The notes: generated from the sequence alone by a model not told the origin. A stretch of 64,000 bases of DNA from an uncultured Cetobacterium sp. (GCF_945952365.1 NZ_CAMFHX010000001.1:81846-145845), one strand, 5' to 3'; numbered from the stretch's first letter, positions 18,859 through 28,723 are shown. Numbers and translations are program-made.

Positions 18859-19191
18859 ATGATAATACAAATTTTTGGCAGAAAAAACTGCAATGAAACT
18901 AAAAAAGTTCAAAGATTTTTTAAAGAGAGAGGAATAAAGTTTCAATTTATTGATCTTATTGAAAAAGCCCCTTCTAAAAAAGAATTAGAAACTTTTTTAA
19001 GATATTTTGATATTGAGGAGTTATTAGACAAATCTAGTAATGAGTACAAAAAAAGAAACTTAGAATATATGGTTTATGATACCGAGGAACTTCTTTTAGA
19101 AAGTCCTGTTCTATTTAAAACTCCTATTATTAGATGGGATAAAGGTGTTTCTTTAGGATATTGTCTTGACGAACTTAAAAAAATGTCTTAA
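18859..19191 (+). CDS. ArsC/Spx-family thioredoxin-fold protein
   Basis: A 110-residue protein of the arsenate reductase/Spx superfamily. The N-terminus IQIFGRKNCNETKKVQRFF keeps the single active-site cysteine (C11) at the end of the first strand, without a CXXC pair. A basic residue (R44) and a TPIIR segment near residue 91-95 follow, as in the family. It is probably co-transcribed with the MATE gene. Whether it reduces arsenate or acts as a regulator cannot be told from sequence. Confidence 0.8.
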   Translation: MIIQIFGRKNCNETKKVQRFFKERGIKFQFIDLIEKAPSKKELETFLRYFDIEELLDKSSNEYKKRNLEYMVYDTEELLLESPVLFKTPIIRWDKGVSLGYCLDELKKMS

Positions 19192-19209
19192 TTTTTAATT
19201 TTAATAAAA

Positions 19210-19254
19210 AAAGGAACCACGCTGAAATAATTTCAGCAGGTTCCTTTATTTTTT
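19210..19254. terminator. Bidirectional terminator between the ArsC-like and WYL genes
   Basis: A 9-bp stem (19210-19218 with 19239-19247) enclosing a further GCTGAAAT/ATTTCAGC stem is flanked by an A-run and a T-run. Confidence 0.85.
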
Positions 19255-20088
19255 ATACTGTTCTAAAGCTTTTATATATTTATTTTTAAACCACTCTCTC
19301 AACTCAATGGGCTCTAAAATCTCCACTTCATCTAAAAAGAAACTAAAGTATCTTTTAGCTTTCTCTTCAGAGCACTCTAAGATATATTCGTTTAATTTTT
19401 TTTGAATAACTTTAGGTCGATTTGTTTGAAGCTCTTTAAATAGATTTTCTCCAGAATTTGTTAATCTTATTTTTACTTTTTTCCCAAAGGAGATAAATGG
19501 ATCGAAATCCTCTTTCATTCTTTGAACAAAATCTATATCTCTTATTTTAAAATTACTATTTTTTGTATAAACTGAATCTATATACTTTATTCTATAATTT
19601 TTCCACAATTTTTCTTTTAAATTATAACAAAACAGATAATTTGCAACCTCTAACTTTGAGCTCTCAATCAAATATGGTTCAACCTCAATACTCTTACCAT
19701 CTCTGAAGTTTACTTTTATCAATTTTCTCTCAGCAATAGAATCATTAATTCTCTCTACTTTTTCTTTAAACAGAAAAAGTTCTCTTTTCTTTTTACAATT
19801 TTCAGAGTAATCACTTAAAATCTCTCTAAAAAATTCTGATTCATTTTGAATCTTATTCTCTTCTAAAAAATTATAATATCCTCTAAGATTTTTTTTGTTT
19901 AAATTGAACTGTATAACTGAAGTTTCACTTTTATCAACTTCAACTTCTACTCTTGTATAATTCTCTTTTGCATACTCTTCATATAAATAATTCAATAAAG
20001 TATTTTTTTTTATAAAAAACTCCTCAATATCACTCTCTAATATTTCAGCTATTCTTTTTGGTAATGTTACTCTTATTTTTTTTTCCAT
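19246..20088 (-). CDS. WYL domain regulator with N-terminal ribbon-helix-helix-like segment
   Basis: A 280-residue protein. Residues about 1-40 (IRVTLPKRIAEILESDIEEFF) look like a ribbon-helix-helix DNA-binding arm. The middle (about 112-190) matches a WYL domain, with a ligand-binding FRDGKSIEVEPYLIES strand and the aromatic YLFCYNL region. WYL proteins usually sense a ligand or nucleic acid and regulate transcription. No defence genes lie nearby, and no target operon can be named. Confidence 0.7.
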   Translation of the reverse strand: MEKKIRVTLPKRIAEILESDIEEFFIKKNTLLNYLYEEYAKENYTRVEVEVDKSETSVIQFNLNKKNLRGYYNFLEENKIQNESEFFREILSDYSENCKKKRELFLFKEKVERINDSIAERKLIKVNFRDGKSIEVEPYLIESSKLEVANYLFCYNLKEKLWKNYRIKYIDSVYTKNSNFKIRDIDFVQRMKEDFDPFISFGKKVKIRLTNSGENLFKELQTNRPKVIQKKLNEYILECSEEKAKRYFSFFLDEVEILEPIELREWFKNKYIKALEQYKK

Positions 20089-20201
20089 AAATCACTCCAA
20101 TAGAATCTTTCTCAAAAAGAATTATATCATACAAATAACTGTTTTTTTAAGTAAATATTTATGATATTATTATATTATCATATTCTATAGGAGGATTTTT
20201 T

Positions 20202-20996
20202 TTGGATGTAATCTACGAAATAAAACAAAAATATAACAGCTTTTCTTCTAAAGAAAAAGAGATTGCAAACTATATTTTAGAAAATAAAAATAACATTGAA
20301 AATATATCTATTACAAATTTATCAAAAGCTATTGGAGCTTCAACTTCGACTATTACAAGATTTTCAAAAAAAATAAATTGTGAAAGCTTTGTTCAGATGA
20401 AGATGAAACTGAATGCTCACTCTGCTAACTCTTCTAGTAAAGAAGAGGATATCTTTTCTGCTGTTCACGATTATTATACAGAGGTTGTTGAAAAAACAAA
20501 TCAACTTCTTAATAAAGAGCTTATTCTTAAAGTGATTGAAGAGATTAAAAAAGCTAAAAAAATATATATCTATGGGGTTGGAAGTTCTGGTTTAAGTGCC
20601 CAAGAGTTTATGCAAAGACTTTTAAGAATGGGATTCAATGTCTCTTCTATCACGGATTCACATATGATGATTATAAATAGTGCCATTCTAAAAGAAAGTG
20701 ATCTTGTTATTGGAATCTCTATCTCTGGAGAAACTAAAGAACTTGTAGATTCTTTTAGAGTAGCTCGGAAAAATGGTGCTAAAACAATTGGAGTTACTAG
20801 TTTACCTAATAGTAGCTTAAAAGATTTTTCTGATGATTTAATTCTAATCTGTGCATCTAACTTTATAAATAAAAGAGATTTTATAAATACTCAATTTTCA
20901 ACTATGTATCTCTTCGATCTAATCTCAACTATTTTATTAGAAGATTCAAATTTAAGAGATAAAATGCAACTAACCATTAAGGCAATTCTAAAATAA
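20202..20996 (+). CDS. MurR/RpiR family transcriptional regulator
   Basis: A 264-residue regulator with an N-terminal HTH_6 domain (TNLSKAIGASTSTITRFSKK) and a C-terminal SIS sugar-phosphate-binding domain (IYIYGVGSSGLSAQEFMQRL). It starts at TTG 20202 with AGGAGG 7 bases upstream. Only the GNAT gene separates it from nanE, so it may sense an amino-sugar phosphate of sialic acid catabolism; that link is inferred from position and from the repeats upstream of nanE. Confidence 0.88.
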   Translation: MDVIYEIKQKYNSFSSKEKEIANYILENKNNIENISITNLSKAIGASTSTITRFSKKINCESFVQMKMKLNAHSANSSSKEEDIFSAVHDYYTEVVEKTNQLLNKELILKVIEEIKKAKKIYIYGVGSSGLSAQEFMQRLLRMGFNVSSITDSHMMIINSAILKESDLVIGISISGETKELVDSFRVARKNGAKTIGVTSLPNSSLKDFSDDLILICASNFINKRDFINTQFSTMYLFDLISTILLEDSNLRDKMQLTIKAILK

Positions 20997-21029
20997 GACC
21001 AACTTTTGAATAGTTTGGTCTTATTTTTT
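20993..21029. terminator. Terminator between the RpiR and GNAT genes
   Basis: A 10-bp stem (20993-21002 with 21015-21024) followed by a T-run on the plus strand ends the RpiR gene and overlaps its stop codon. The convergent GNAT gene ends just beyond it. Confidence 0.8.
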
Positions 21030-21455
21030 CTATAACTTTTTCCATTTCATTACAAACTCTTTCTCAGATGTATCCTCATCAATTTTTTCAGATACAACTT
21101 TAAACCCCTCTCTTTCATAAAACTTCTTTGCTCTTTCATTTTTTTTGTAAACACTCAGTATTAAAATACTTTTATCATTTTTTAGATAATCTAATAATAC
21201 TTTTCCAATGCCTCTCGATTGAGATAAATTTGACACAAAAATACCAGCTATATAAGCATCTACAACACCTACAAATGCTTCAATTTCACCTTGAACTTCA
21301 TATACATGAACTTCTGCTTGAGGCAACATACTTTTTACCTCTTCATATTTACCTTCCCAATAAATTTCCGGAATAAAATTATGTGCTTCTTTATTTGCTT
21401 CAAACCAAATTTGGGCTACTCTATCTATATCTCTATTTTGTAATTTTCTTATCAT
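21030..21455 (-). CDS. GNAT family N-acetyltransferase
   Basis: A 141-residue acetyl-CoA-dependent acyltransferase. The acetyl-CoA-binding loop reads SQSRGIGKVLLDYLK (about residues 78-92), and the C-terminus has NERAKKFYEREGFKVV, the usual final strand/helix. The start MIRKLQNRDIDRVAQIWFEAN is typical of the family. The acceptor substrate is unknown. Confidence 0.88.
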   Translation of the reverse strand: MIRKLQNRDIDRVAQIWFEANKEAHNFIPEIYWEGKYEEVKSMLPQAEVHVYEVQGEIEAFVGVVDAYIAGIFVSNLSQSRGIGKVLLDYLKNDKSILILSVYKKNERAKKFYEREGFKVVSEKIDEDTSEKEFVMKWKKL

Positions 21456-21491
21456 TAATTTTCTCCTTTAGATATACTTTTATTTAAATGA

Positions 21492-21596
21492 TTATATCAT
21501 ATATTCTAAAAACTTCATTCATTGTATTTTTATCATATATTTCGAACATATTTTTGCAACTTTTTCTTGTATTTTTAAAAGTTATATGATATATTC
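21492..21596. repeat. Three copies of a 15-bp TTATAT(C/G)ATATATTC-like repeat upstream of nanE
   Basis: Copies lie at 21492-21506, 21529-21543 (weaker) and 21582-21596, in the 210-bp gap upstream of nanE. Copies 1 and 3 differ only at the central C/G. The third overlaps a TATGAT -10-like sequence (21585-21590). They look like operators; the RpiR-type regulator is a candidate. Low sequence complexity limits confidence. Confidence 0.45.
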
Positions 21597-21666
21597 ATAC
21601 TACATTACAAGAAAACATTTTTCATTAATTTAAAAAAAATGAAAATAATTTTAGGAGGATACAACA

Positions 21667-22314
21667 ATGAATAAAGGTCTTATTGTTTCGTGTCAAGCAT
21701 TGGAGAATGAACCACTACATAGTTCTTTCATTATGGGTAGAATGGCTGTAGCTGCTGAAATGGGAGGAGCAGTTGGTATTAGGGCCAATGGTATAGAGGA
21801 TATTTTAGAAATAAAGAAATTGGTTAATCTACCTATCATTGGTATTATCAAAAAAGATTATGAAAATATGATTTCATACATAACTCCAACTGAAAAAGAG
21901 TTAGAAGCTTTAATTGCGACTGATATAGATGTTATCGCTCTTGATGCAACTATAAATGCTGATATTGAGCTTTTAAAATCTTTAAAAATAAAGTATCCAA
22001 ATCAAAAATTTATGGCAGATATCTCAACTGTTGATGAGGGAATTCGTGCTGAAGAGTTAGGGTTTGATTTTATTGGAACAACTTTAGTTGGTTATACTGA
22101 ACATTCTAAAGGATTAAATAACTTTGATGTTTTAAAGGAGCTTATAGCTAAATGTAAAAAACCTGTTATTGCTGAAGGGAATTTTGATACACCTGAGAAA
22201 TCTAGGTCTGCTATGGAGATGGGCTCATATGCTGTTGTTGTGGGTGGAGCTATAACTAGACCTCAGCTAATAGCTAAAAAATTCAGCGATGAAATAAACA
22301 AAGCAAATTTTTAA
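21667..22314 (+). CDS. nanE: N-acylglucosamine-6-phosphate 2-epimerase
   Basis: A 215-residue TIM-barrel NanE, which converts N-acetylmannosamine 6-phosphate to N-acetylglucosamine 6-phosphate in sialic acid catabolism. The starting block [17 protein letters not shown], the [19 protein letters not shown] segment and the phosphate-binding end [11 protein letters not shown] are characteristic. AGGAGG precedes the ATG. No other nan gene is in the window. Confidence 0.93.
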   Translation: MNKGLIVSCQALENEPLHSSFIMGRMAVAAEMGGAVGIRANGIEDILEIKKLVNLPIIGIIKKDYENMISYITPTEKELEALIATDIDVIALDATINADIELLKSLKIKYPNQKFMADISTVDEGIRAEELGFDFIGTTLVGYTEHSKGLNNFDVLKELIAKCKKPVIAEGNFDTPEKSRSAMEMGSYAVVVGGAITRPQLIAKKFSDEINKANF

Positions 22315-22325
22315 AATAATAAAAG

Positions 22326-22355
22326 AGGCTGATCCTTTTGATCAGCCTAAATTTT
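22326..22355 (+). terminator. Terminator after nanE
   Basis: A 9-bp stem (22326-22334 with 22340-22348) is followed by a T-run 3 bases later. Confidence 0.88.
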
Positions 22356-22391
22356 TTCCAAACTTTTCTTAAACTCCTCTAAATAAAAAAA

Positions 22392-22997
22392 TTAAACCTC
22401 TTCTGTATTAAACTCACTATAGCCCTCATAGTAATAGCTAATATCTATCCCTTTCATAAACACATTACGATTATTGATTTCATCAGTTAAAGCTTGTTTT
22501 AAAAGATATTTAATCTCAATATCTTTAACAACACTTCTCTCCATAGCAGATAAATACTCATCTTTGTCAACTAAGTTCCAATCAACTACTTTTTTGATAT
22601 TTACTTTTAATATAAGATCAAGCCAGATACGAGTCGCTCTTCCATTTCCTTCACGGAAAGGATGAGCTATATTCATCTCAACATATTTCTCAATAATTTC
22701 ATCAAATGTTGATTGTGGCATAGTATCTATATATTTTAATGAGTGCTCAAGATACATTAGTGGTGCAAAACGAAAATTATTTTTAGCTATATTAACCGTT
22801 CTTATTTTTCCTGCAAAATCATAAATATCTTCAAATAGATATTTATGAATATATTGAAGTCCTTCAAATGTTCCTATTTCAATTTTATTGATATCTCCAG
22901 AATCAAAAAGCTGCTTAGCTTTTTGTTTACTAATTTTCTCCTCTACCTTTGAAAGCTCAATTTGATTATTAATTTTTAATTTATTTTCTAAAATCAT
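22392..22997 (-). CDS. Fic family protein, class III-like
   Basis: A 201-residue stand-alone Fic domain protein, predicted to transfer AMP to a target protein. The catalytic loop [12 protein letters not shown] (H112 to R123) matches the HxFx(D/E)GNGRxxR motif. Near the C-terminus a SYYYEG segment (S187, E191, G192) matches the (S/T)xxxE(G/N) inhibitory motif, in the position used by class III Fic proteins for self-inhibition. No separate antitoxin gene is adjacent. In class III relatives the targets are the type II topoisomerase subunits; the target here is unknown. Confidence 0.9.
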   Translation of the reverse strand: MILENKLKINNQIELSKVEEKISKQKAKQLFDSGDINKIEIGTFEGLQYIHKYLFEDIYDFAGKIRTVNIAKNNFRFAPLMYLEHSLKYIDTMPQSTFDEIIEKYVEMNIAHPFREGNGRATRIWLDLILKVNIKKVVDWNLVDKDEYLSAMERSVVKDIEIKYLLKQALTDEINNRNVFMKGIDISYYYEGYSEFNTEEV

Positions 22998-23074
22998 TGT
23001 TAATCCACCTCAACCTCTATAATTATTTATTATATAATATTTACTTCAAAATACTAAGTATTTTTAGAGATGAA

Positions 23075-24226
23075 TTAATTTTTACTGACAAAATCTACAA
23101 ACCTATCAATAGCCTCATTTAAAATCTCTTTATCCTTAACCAAAGATATTCTGATATAGTTATCCATTCCAAAGGCAACTCCAGGAACAACAGCTACCCT
23201 CTCCACTTCTAAAAGTTTTTGAGCAAACTCTAAAGAACCTAGTTCAGTTATTCCATCCAATGAAATAAATATGTATATAGCCCCTTTTGGCTCTATTGCA
23301 GATATATTTGCTTCTTTCAATTTTTTATAAACTAACTGAGCACGCTCCTTATAAATTCCAACTTGCTTACTTATATCCTGACACTTTCTAGCAGCAATAA
23401 GAGCTCCCCTTTGAGATATAATACTTGGTGACGTCACCGCATATTGATGAACTTTAACAAGGTAATCTCTCAATTTTTTATGAGCTATAATATAACCTAT
23501 TCTCCATCCTGTCAATGAATGAGACTTTGAGAATCCATTTACTAGAATTACATTCTCTCTGTATCTATCATCTAAAAACGTATTATGCTCAACATCAAAA
23601 ACAAGCTCACTATAAACCTCATCACTGATTATATAGATATGATTCTCTTTTACAAACTCTAAAATTTCATCTCTATTCTTTTTCGATATCACTACTCCTG
23701 AAGGGTTTGATGGATAATTTAAAATTATAGCTTTTGTTTTTGAAGTGACGTATTTTTTTAAAGTTTCCACTGTCAATTCAAAATTGTCTTTCGAAGTATC
23801 TACTTTTACTAAATTAGCTCCTGCTAAATTTATTAGAGGTTCATATCCTGGATAAACTGGTAGAGGTGCAATAACCTCATCACCTGGTAAAATAACAGTT
23901 CTAATTGCTGTTGATAATCCCTCTGTACTTCCAACTGTTATTATTATTTCATCTGATCTTACATCAACTTTATATTTTTCTCTATAAAATTTTGCAATCT
24001 CATCTCTTAGCTCTATCATCCCACCAAGTTGTGGATAACCTAACTTCCCCTCTTGCATATACTCTATAGTTCCATCTATAATCTCTTTTGGCTGAGGTAA
24101 ATCTGGTTCACCAATTGTTAAATTGATAAGCTCTTTCTCTCCACCTTCATACTCTCTACACGCTTCTGCTATTTTTCTAATAACAGATATCTCTATTTTA
24201 TCTAAATTTGGATTTATTTTTAACAT
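23075..24226 (-). CDS. Class I PLP-dependent aminotransferase in the lysC-asd cluster
   Basis: A 383-residue fold-type I aminotransferase. The PLP-binding lysine is in NGFSKSHSLTGWRIGY, and NYPSNPSG and the C-terminal RISLV arginine are present. It resembles aspartate-type and N-acetyl-diaminopimelate aminotransferases. It lies 14 bases after asd, downstream of the lysine riboswitch, so a role in the diaminopimelate/lysine branch is likely, as PatA in other bacteria. Which substrate it uses is inferred from context. Confidence 0.85.
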   Translation of the reverse strand: MLKINPNLDKIEISVIRKIAEACREYEGGEKELINLTIGEPDLPQPKEIIDGTIEYMQEGKLGYPQLGGMIELRDEIAKFYREKYKVDVRSDEIIITVGSTEGLSTAIRTVILPGDEVIAPLPVYPGYEPLINLAGANLVKVDTSKDNFELTVETLKKYVTSKTKAIILNYPSNPSGVVISKKNRDEILEFVKENHIYIISDEVYSELVFDVEHNTFLDDRYRENVILVNGFSKSHSLTGWRIGYIIAHKKLRDYLVKVHQYAVTSPSIISQRGALIAARKCQDISKQVGIYKERAQLVYKKLKEANISAIEPKGAIYIFISLDGITELGSLEFAQKLLEVERVAVVPGVAFGMDNYIRISLVKDKEILNEAIDRFVDFVSKN

Positions 24227-24240
24227 ATTTTCTCCTCGAA

Positions 24241-25224
24241 CTACTTTTTCATTAAAACCTCTGCAATCTGAATTGCATTCGTTGCTGCTCCTTTTCTTAT
24301 GTTATCAGCTACAACCCAAAGATTTAATCCATTTTGAATACTAAAATCTTTTCTAATACGCCCAACAAAAACATCATCTTTTCCTGTTGCTGAAGCAGCT
24401 AAAGGATAAACACTGTTCTGTACATCATCCTCTAAAGTTATTCCATCAAACTCTCTAAATTTAGCTTTTAACTCCTCAATATTAGCTTCTCTTTCTAATT
24501 CAACATTTATAGATACAGAGTGCCCATTCATAACAGGAACTCTAACACAAGTGGCTGTTACAGGAAGCTCCCAGTTCCCTAAAATTTTACGAGTTTCATT
24601 TATCATCTTTTCCTCTTCTTTTGTGTACCCATTTTCTAGGAAAGAATCTATCTGTGGTAAACAGTTATTCACTATTGGATGAGGATAAGTTTTTGGTGCC
24701 TCTCCTCTAAGCCCTCTTTCTAGGTCCTCTATACCTTTTATTCCACTTCCAGATACAGCTTGATAAGTTGAATAAACAACTCTTTTTATTCCATAAAGAT
24801 CATTAATCACTTTTAAAGGAACAACCGATTGAATCGTTGAACAATTCGGATTAGCTATTATACCTTTATTTTTAAATATATCCTCTGGATTTACTTCTGG
24901 TACAACTAAAGGAACTGTTTCGTCCATTCTCCAAGCACTACTATTATCAACTACAATCACACCTTTTTCACTTGCAATAGGTGCAAACTTTTTACTGATA
25001 TCTCCTCCTGCTGAAAATAGTGCTATATCTATTTTTCTATCAAAACTATTTTCAGTTAGCTCCTCTATAACTAAAGTTTTTCCTTTAAAAGTAACCTCTT
25101 TTCCAGCCGAACGAGCTGATGCAAATAGATATAGATTATCTATCGGTAAATCCCTCTCCTCTAAAACTTTTAAAAATGTTCCTCCAACTAATCCACTCGC
25201 TCCAACTATCGCTATATTATACAT
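24241..25224 (-). CDS. asd: Aspartate-semialdehyde dehydrogenase
   Basis: A 327-residue NADPH-dependent enzyme that makes aspartate semialdehyde, the branch point for lysine/diaminopimelate, threonine and methionine. The Rossmann motif GASGLVGG (residues 8-15) opens the protein and the nucleophile is C128 in NPNCSTIQ. It is second in the lysC-asd-aminotransferase operon. Confidence 0.95.
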   Translation of the reverse strand: MYNIAIVGASGLVGGTFLKVLEERDLPIDNLYLFASARSAGKEVTFKGKTLVIEELTENSFDRKIDIALFSAGGDISKKFAPIASEKGVIVVDNSSAWRMDETVPLVVPEVNPEDIFKNKGIIANPNCSTIQSVVPLKVINDLYGIKRVVYSTYQAVSGSGIKGIEDLERGLRGEAPKTYPHPIVNNCLPQIDSFLENGYTKEEEKMINETRKILGNWELPVTATCVRVPVMNGHSVSINVELEREANIEELKAKFREFDGITLEDDVQNSVYPLAASATGKDDVFVGRIRKDFSIQNGLNLWVVADNIRKGAATNAIQIAEVLMKK

Positions 25225-25239
25225 TGCTTTATCCTCCTA

Positions 25240-26442
25240 TTATATTGAAAATACTTCTGCTAATCTTTCTACTACTTTTACCGCTTCATCCTCTTTTATG
25301 ATTAACGATATTGAAATCTCTGATGTTGTACATTGATAAAACTCTGCATCTATGTCTGCTAAAACTTCAAACACTTTTGCTGCTACTCCAAAGTTACTTA
25401 TCATTCCTATTCCTACTAAAGATATTTTTACAACCCCTGTTCTCTTTGTAACCTCTATTGAAGGAATCTCTTTTCTAATATCCTCTAATGAATTATTTAA
25501 AAAATGATCATCCGTTAAAGGACAAGTAAATCCTATACTTCCTTTTATATTCTGAACCTCATTTTGTGATATCATATCTACATTTACACTGTGCTTTGCC
25601 AGATTATTAAAAACAGTAGCTACATTTTTAGGTATTCCTGAAAAATTCTCTAGATTTACCATTATAACATTTTTATTTATAGATATTCCAGTCACAGCTT
25701 TTTTCTCTATTATCTCATTACTGTCACAAATATATGTACCCGTTTCTACTCCTAAAGTTTGCCCTACATATATTCTCACTCCATACTTCTTTCCTATCTC
25801 AACCGCTCTTGTCTCCATTACACCAGCTCCTAAATTTGCCATCTCCATCATCTCCTCGTATGAAATTTTTTCTAGTTTTTTTGCATTTTTATAAACTCTA
25901 GGGTCTACTCCAAATATACCTGTAACATCTGTATAAATCTCACAATCACATTTTAAAGCTGCCGCCAAAGCCACAGCACTTGTATCTGAGCCACCTCTTC
26001 CAAGAGTAGTTACATCTCCATCTTCATTTATACCTTGAAACCCCGCTACTATAACTATTTTCCGATCTTCTAAGTGCTTTTCTATTCTATCTATCTTTAT
26101 ACTCTCTATCTTATTTTTGGTATGAACTCCACCAGTTCTGATTCCTGCTTGAGCTCCTGTTAAAGATATCGCCTTACATCCTTGCTCTTTCAAAGCCATA
26201 CTCAAAAGAGAGGTTGTTTGTTGCTCTCCTGTAGATAAAAGAGAATCTAACTCTCTTACATCAGGGGTATCCGATATCTCCTTAGCTAACTTTATAAGTG
26301 CATCCGTTGTTTTACCCATTGCTGAAACTACAATTACAACTTCATCACCCTCTTTATAATTTTTAGCTATATCCATAGCTATATTTTTTATTTTTTCTGT
26401 TGTTGCAACTGAACTTCCACCAAATTTTTTTACTACTCTCAT
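25240..26442 (-). CDS. lysC: Aspartate kinase (lysine-riboswitch controlled)
   Basis: A 400-residue aspartokinase catalysing the first step of the aspartate pathway. It opens with MRVVKKFGGSSVATTEK, includes GRGGSDTSAVALAAAL, and has two C-terminal ACT domains for feedback sensing (from about residue 265). The start is ATG 26442, preceded by GGAGG; upstream in-frame starts to 26514 would translate through the riboswitch terminator and are rejected. It leads the operon with asd and an aminotransferase. Confidence 0.95.
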   Translation of the reverse strand: MRVVKKFGGSSVATTEKIKNIAMDIAKNYKEGDEVVIVVSAMGKTTDALIKLAKEISDTPDVRELDSLLSTGEQQTTSLLSMALKEQGCKAISLTGAQAGIRTGGVHTKNKIESIKIDRIEKHLEDRKIVIVAGFQGINEDGDVTTLGRGGSDTSAVALAAALKCDCEIYTDVTGIFGVDPRVYKNAKKLEKISYEEMMEMANLGAGVMETRAVEIGKKYGVRIYVGQTLGVETGTYICDSNEIIEKKAVTGISINKNVIMVNLENFSGIPKNVATVFNNLAKHSVNVDMISQNEVQNIKGSIGFTCPLTDDHFLNNSLEDIRKEIPSIEVTKRTGVVKISLVGIGMISNFGVAAKVFEVLADIDAEFYQCTTSEISISLIIKEDEAVKVVERLAEVFSI

Positions 26443-26467
26443 TAGTTCCTCCTCCGATGACATTATA

Positions 26468-26500
26468 ATAAAAAAAACGATAGTTAAAAAATAACTATCG
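26468..26500 (-). terminator. Terminator of the lysine riboswitch
   Basis: On the minus strand a CGATAGTTA/TAACTATCG stem (26478-26500) is followed by a run of T (A on the plus strand, 26468-26477). It lies between the aptamer and lysC. Confidence 0.92.
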
Positions 26501-26546
26501 CCTGAAAAACTCATTTCAACTATGTTAGCTTAAAATAATAATCTAC

Positions 26547-26709
26547 GATAGCACAACACCATTTCGGTGACAGTTGTATAAATCTTCTTTATACACCCAG
26601 CTCATCTTTCTAGTAGAAAAAGTTGAACTTCGGCGAACTTCCCTTTCAACAAACCTCTTTGACCTACTAAATCTTAGTTTGTTTACTTTTGAATTTCGCA
26701 ACCTCTATC
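26547..26709 (-). ncRNA. Lysine riboswitch (L-box)
   Basis: Read on the minus strand, this region has the L-box landmarks in order: GATAGAGGTTGCG, AGTA, GAAAGGGAAGTTCGCCGAAG, GAGCTGGGTG, ACTGTCACCGAAATGGTG and the closing GTGCTATC. P1 pairs GATAG with CTATC. With the terminator that follows, lysine should shut off lysC-asd-aminotransferase expression. Confidence 0.95.
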
Positions 26710-26726
26710 AAATATTAATTTAAAGT

Positions 26727-26755
26727 AGAATATCATTTTTCTTTTCGAATGTCAA
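26727..26755 (-). promoter_or_regulatory. Promoter of the lysine-riboswitch operon
   Basis: On the minus strand TTGACA (26750-26755) and TATTCT (26727-26732) are separated by 17 bases, directly upstream of the L-box. The -35 overlaps the last codons of argG. Confidence 0.8.
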
Positions 26756-27954
26756 AACTTTTTTCTTAATAAAGCTTCTATTTTTATTGGAAGTCCAAAC
26801 AGATTTATAAATCCTTCTGCGTCCTGTTGGTTATAAACACTATCTTTTTCAAACGTTGAGTACTCCTCTGAGTATAAAGAAAATGGTGATGTTGTCCCTG
26901 CTAAAATTATATTTCCTTTATACAATTTTAACTTCACTTCACCTGTAACAAACTCCTGTGTAACATCTACAAAAGCTGAAATAGCTGCTCTTAAAGTTGT
27001 AAACCACTGTCCATTATAAACTAATTTTGAAAAATCGTGAGAAAGTTTTACTTTCTCTTGGTAGGTATCTTTATCTAAGCATAATCTTTCTAACTCTTCA
27101 TGTGCAAAGTATAGAATTGTTCCACCCGGTGTTTCATAGACTCCTCTAGATTTCATTCCAACCAATCTATTTTCAATCATATCTAAAACACCAATTCCAT
27201 GCTCCCCACCTATTTTATTAAGTTTTTTTATAATTTCAACACCTGACAGTTTCTCTCCATTTAAAGCTACAGGAACTCCTTTGATAAACTCTAAAGTTAT
27301 ATATTCACTCTTCTCGTTTGCAGCTTCTAAAGTTTTTACCCATTGCAATACATTTTCAAAATTTGGCTCTTTTGATGGATATTCCAAATCGAACCCTTCG
27401 TGGCTCACATGGAAAAGATTTTCATCTCTACTGTATGGAGATTTTTTATGAAACGGAAGAGTTATTCCTTTTTTCTCTAAATATTCTATCTCCTCCTCTC
27501 TAGATTTTATATCCCAAATACGCCATGGTGCTATCACCTTTAAAGATGGATCAAGAGCTTTTATAGCTAACTCAAATCTAACCTGATCGTTTCCTTTTCC
27601 TGTTGCTCCATGCGAAATATATTTCGCTCCTTCTTTGTGTGCTATTTCTACTAAGGCTTTTCCTATTACTGGTCTTGCCATAGATGTTCCTAATAGGTAT
27701 TTATTTTCATATATTGCACCAGCTTTCAGGGTTGGAAATATATAATCATTTACAAACTCCTCTACTTTATCCACCAAATAAAATTTTGATGCTCCTGTCA
27801 CATAAGCTTTCTCCTCAATGGCTTTAAAATCCTCTTTTTGTCCAACATCCACAGCAACAGCTATAACCTCGTAATCATAATTTTCCTTTAACCACGGTAC
27901 TATAACCGATGTATCCAATCCCCCAGAATATGCTAAAATAACCTTTTCTTTCAT
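26752..27954 (-). CDS. argG: Argininosuccinate synthase
   Basis: A 400-residue ATP-dependent enzyme joining citrulline and aspartate. The PP-loop AYSGGLDTS (residues 8-16) is at the N-terminus, and [15 protein letters not shown] and the SPYSRDENL segment are characteristic. It follows the amino-acid-binding protein gene by 11 bases and shares its leader-attenuator region. No argH or other arg gene is in the window. Confidence 0.95.
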   Translation of the reverse strand: MKEKVILAYSGGLDTSVIVPWLKENYDYEVIAVAVDVGQKEDFKAIEEKAYVTGASKFYLVDKVEEFVNDYIFPTLKAGAIYENKYLLGTSMARPVIGKALVEIAHKEGAKYISHGATGKGNDQVRFELAIKALDPSLKVIAPWRIWDIKSREEEIEYLEKKGITLPFHKKSPYSRDENLFHVSHEGFDLEYPSKEPNFENVLQWVKTLEAANEKSEYITLEFIKGVPVALNGEKLSGVEIIKKLNKIGGEHGIGVLDMIENRLVGMKSRGVYETPGGTILYFAHEELERLCLDKDTYQEKVKLSHDFSKLVYNGQWFTTLRAAISAFVDVTQEFVTGEVKLKLYKGNIILAGTTSPFSLYSEEYSTFEKDSVYNQQDAEGFINLFGLPIKIEALLRKKF

Positions 27955-27965
27955 AACTTTCCTCC

Positions 27966-28679
27966 CTAGTTAAAATATTTTATAATAAGTTTGTCGTAAG
28001 TTCCCTCTTCTTTTATCTCTTTTAAAGCTTTGTTTATCGATTCTAGAAGCTCTTTTTTTCCTTTAGCAACAGCTATAGCATACTTCTCCTCTTCTGCATC
28101 AATTTTTACTATTTTCAATCCTTTATTTTGTACTATATAACTTCCAGCTGGTGCTGAATCAAGAATCATAGCATCCACTTTTCCTGAAGTCAAAGCCATA
28201 ATTGCTCCTGGGGCTGAGTTATACTGAACTTTATCTACTCCCTCTATTTTTGAAACCATCAAATCTCCTGTATACCCCAATACTACTCCTACTTTTTTCC
28301 CTTTTAATGAATCTAAATTTACAATATTTGAATCTTTTTCAGGTACTATTATCACTTGGTTAGCAACAAAATAATCATCCGAAAAATCTACAAACTTCTC
28401 TCTTTCTGCTGTCATAGTCATTCCAGCAATAACTAAATCCAATTTATTTGTTTGAAGTGCTGGTAGTAATCCATCAAACGTAATATTTTTTATTTTTATC
28501 TCTTTTCCAATTTTTTCTCCAACTTTATTTATCAAGTCAATATCAAATCCAACAATCTCTCCATTTTCTAAATATTCGAATGGTGCAAACTCTGCATTTG
28601 TTCCCACATATAAAACATCATTTCCAAAACTTAAAACTCCCATAATACAAAATAAAACCAACGATAAAATCTTTTTCAT
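27966..28679 (-). CDS. Amino-acid ABC transporter substrate-binding protein
   Basis: A 237-residue periplasmic binding protein of the polar amino acid (family 3) type. It has an 18-residue signal peptide ending about LSFG without a lipobox cysteine, the entry block [21 protein letters not shown] (21 residues long in full), and [14 protein letters not shown]. Its pairing with argG behind an arginine-containing leader peptide suggests arginine or a related basic amino acid. No permease or ATPase gene is next to it. Confidence 0.87.
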   Translation of the reverse strand: MKKILSLVLFCIMGVLSFGNDVLYVGTNAEFAPFEYLENGEIVGFDIDLINKVGEKIGKEIKIKNITFDGLLPALQTNKLDLVIAGMTMTAEREKFVDFSDDYFVANQVIIVPEKDSNIVNLDSLKGKKVGVVLGYTGDLMVSKIEGVDKVQYNSAPGAIMALTSGKVDAMILDSAPAGSYIVQNKGLKIVKIDAEEEKYAIAVAKGKKELLESINKALKEIKEEGTYDKLIIKYFN

Positions 28680-28723
28680 AACTCTCTCCTCCTAATTTTT
28701 ATATTTTTATTTATTTTTTTGTA

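Noticed and set aside
26443..26514. N-terminal extension of lysC
   Set aside because: It would be translated through the riboswitch terminator hairpin, and the conserved MRVVKKFGGSS start follows a GGAGG at 26442.
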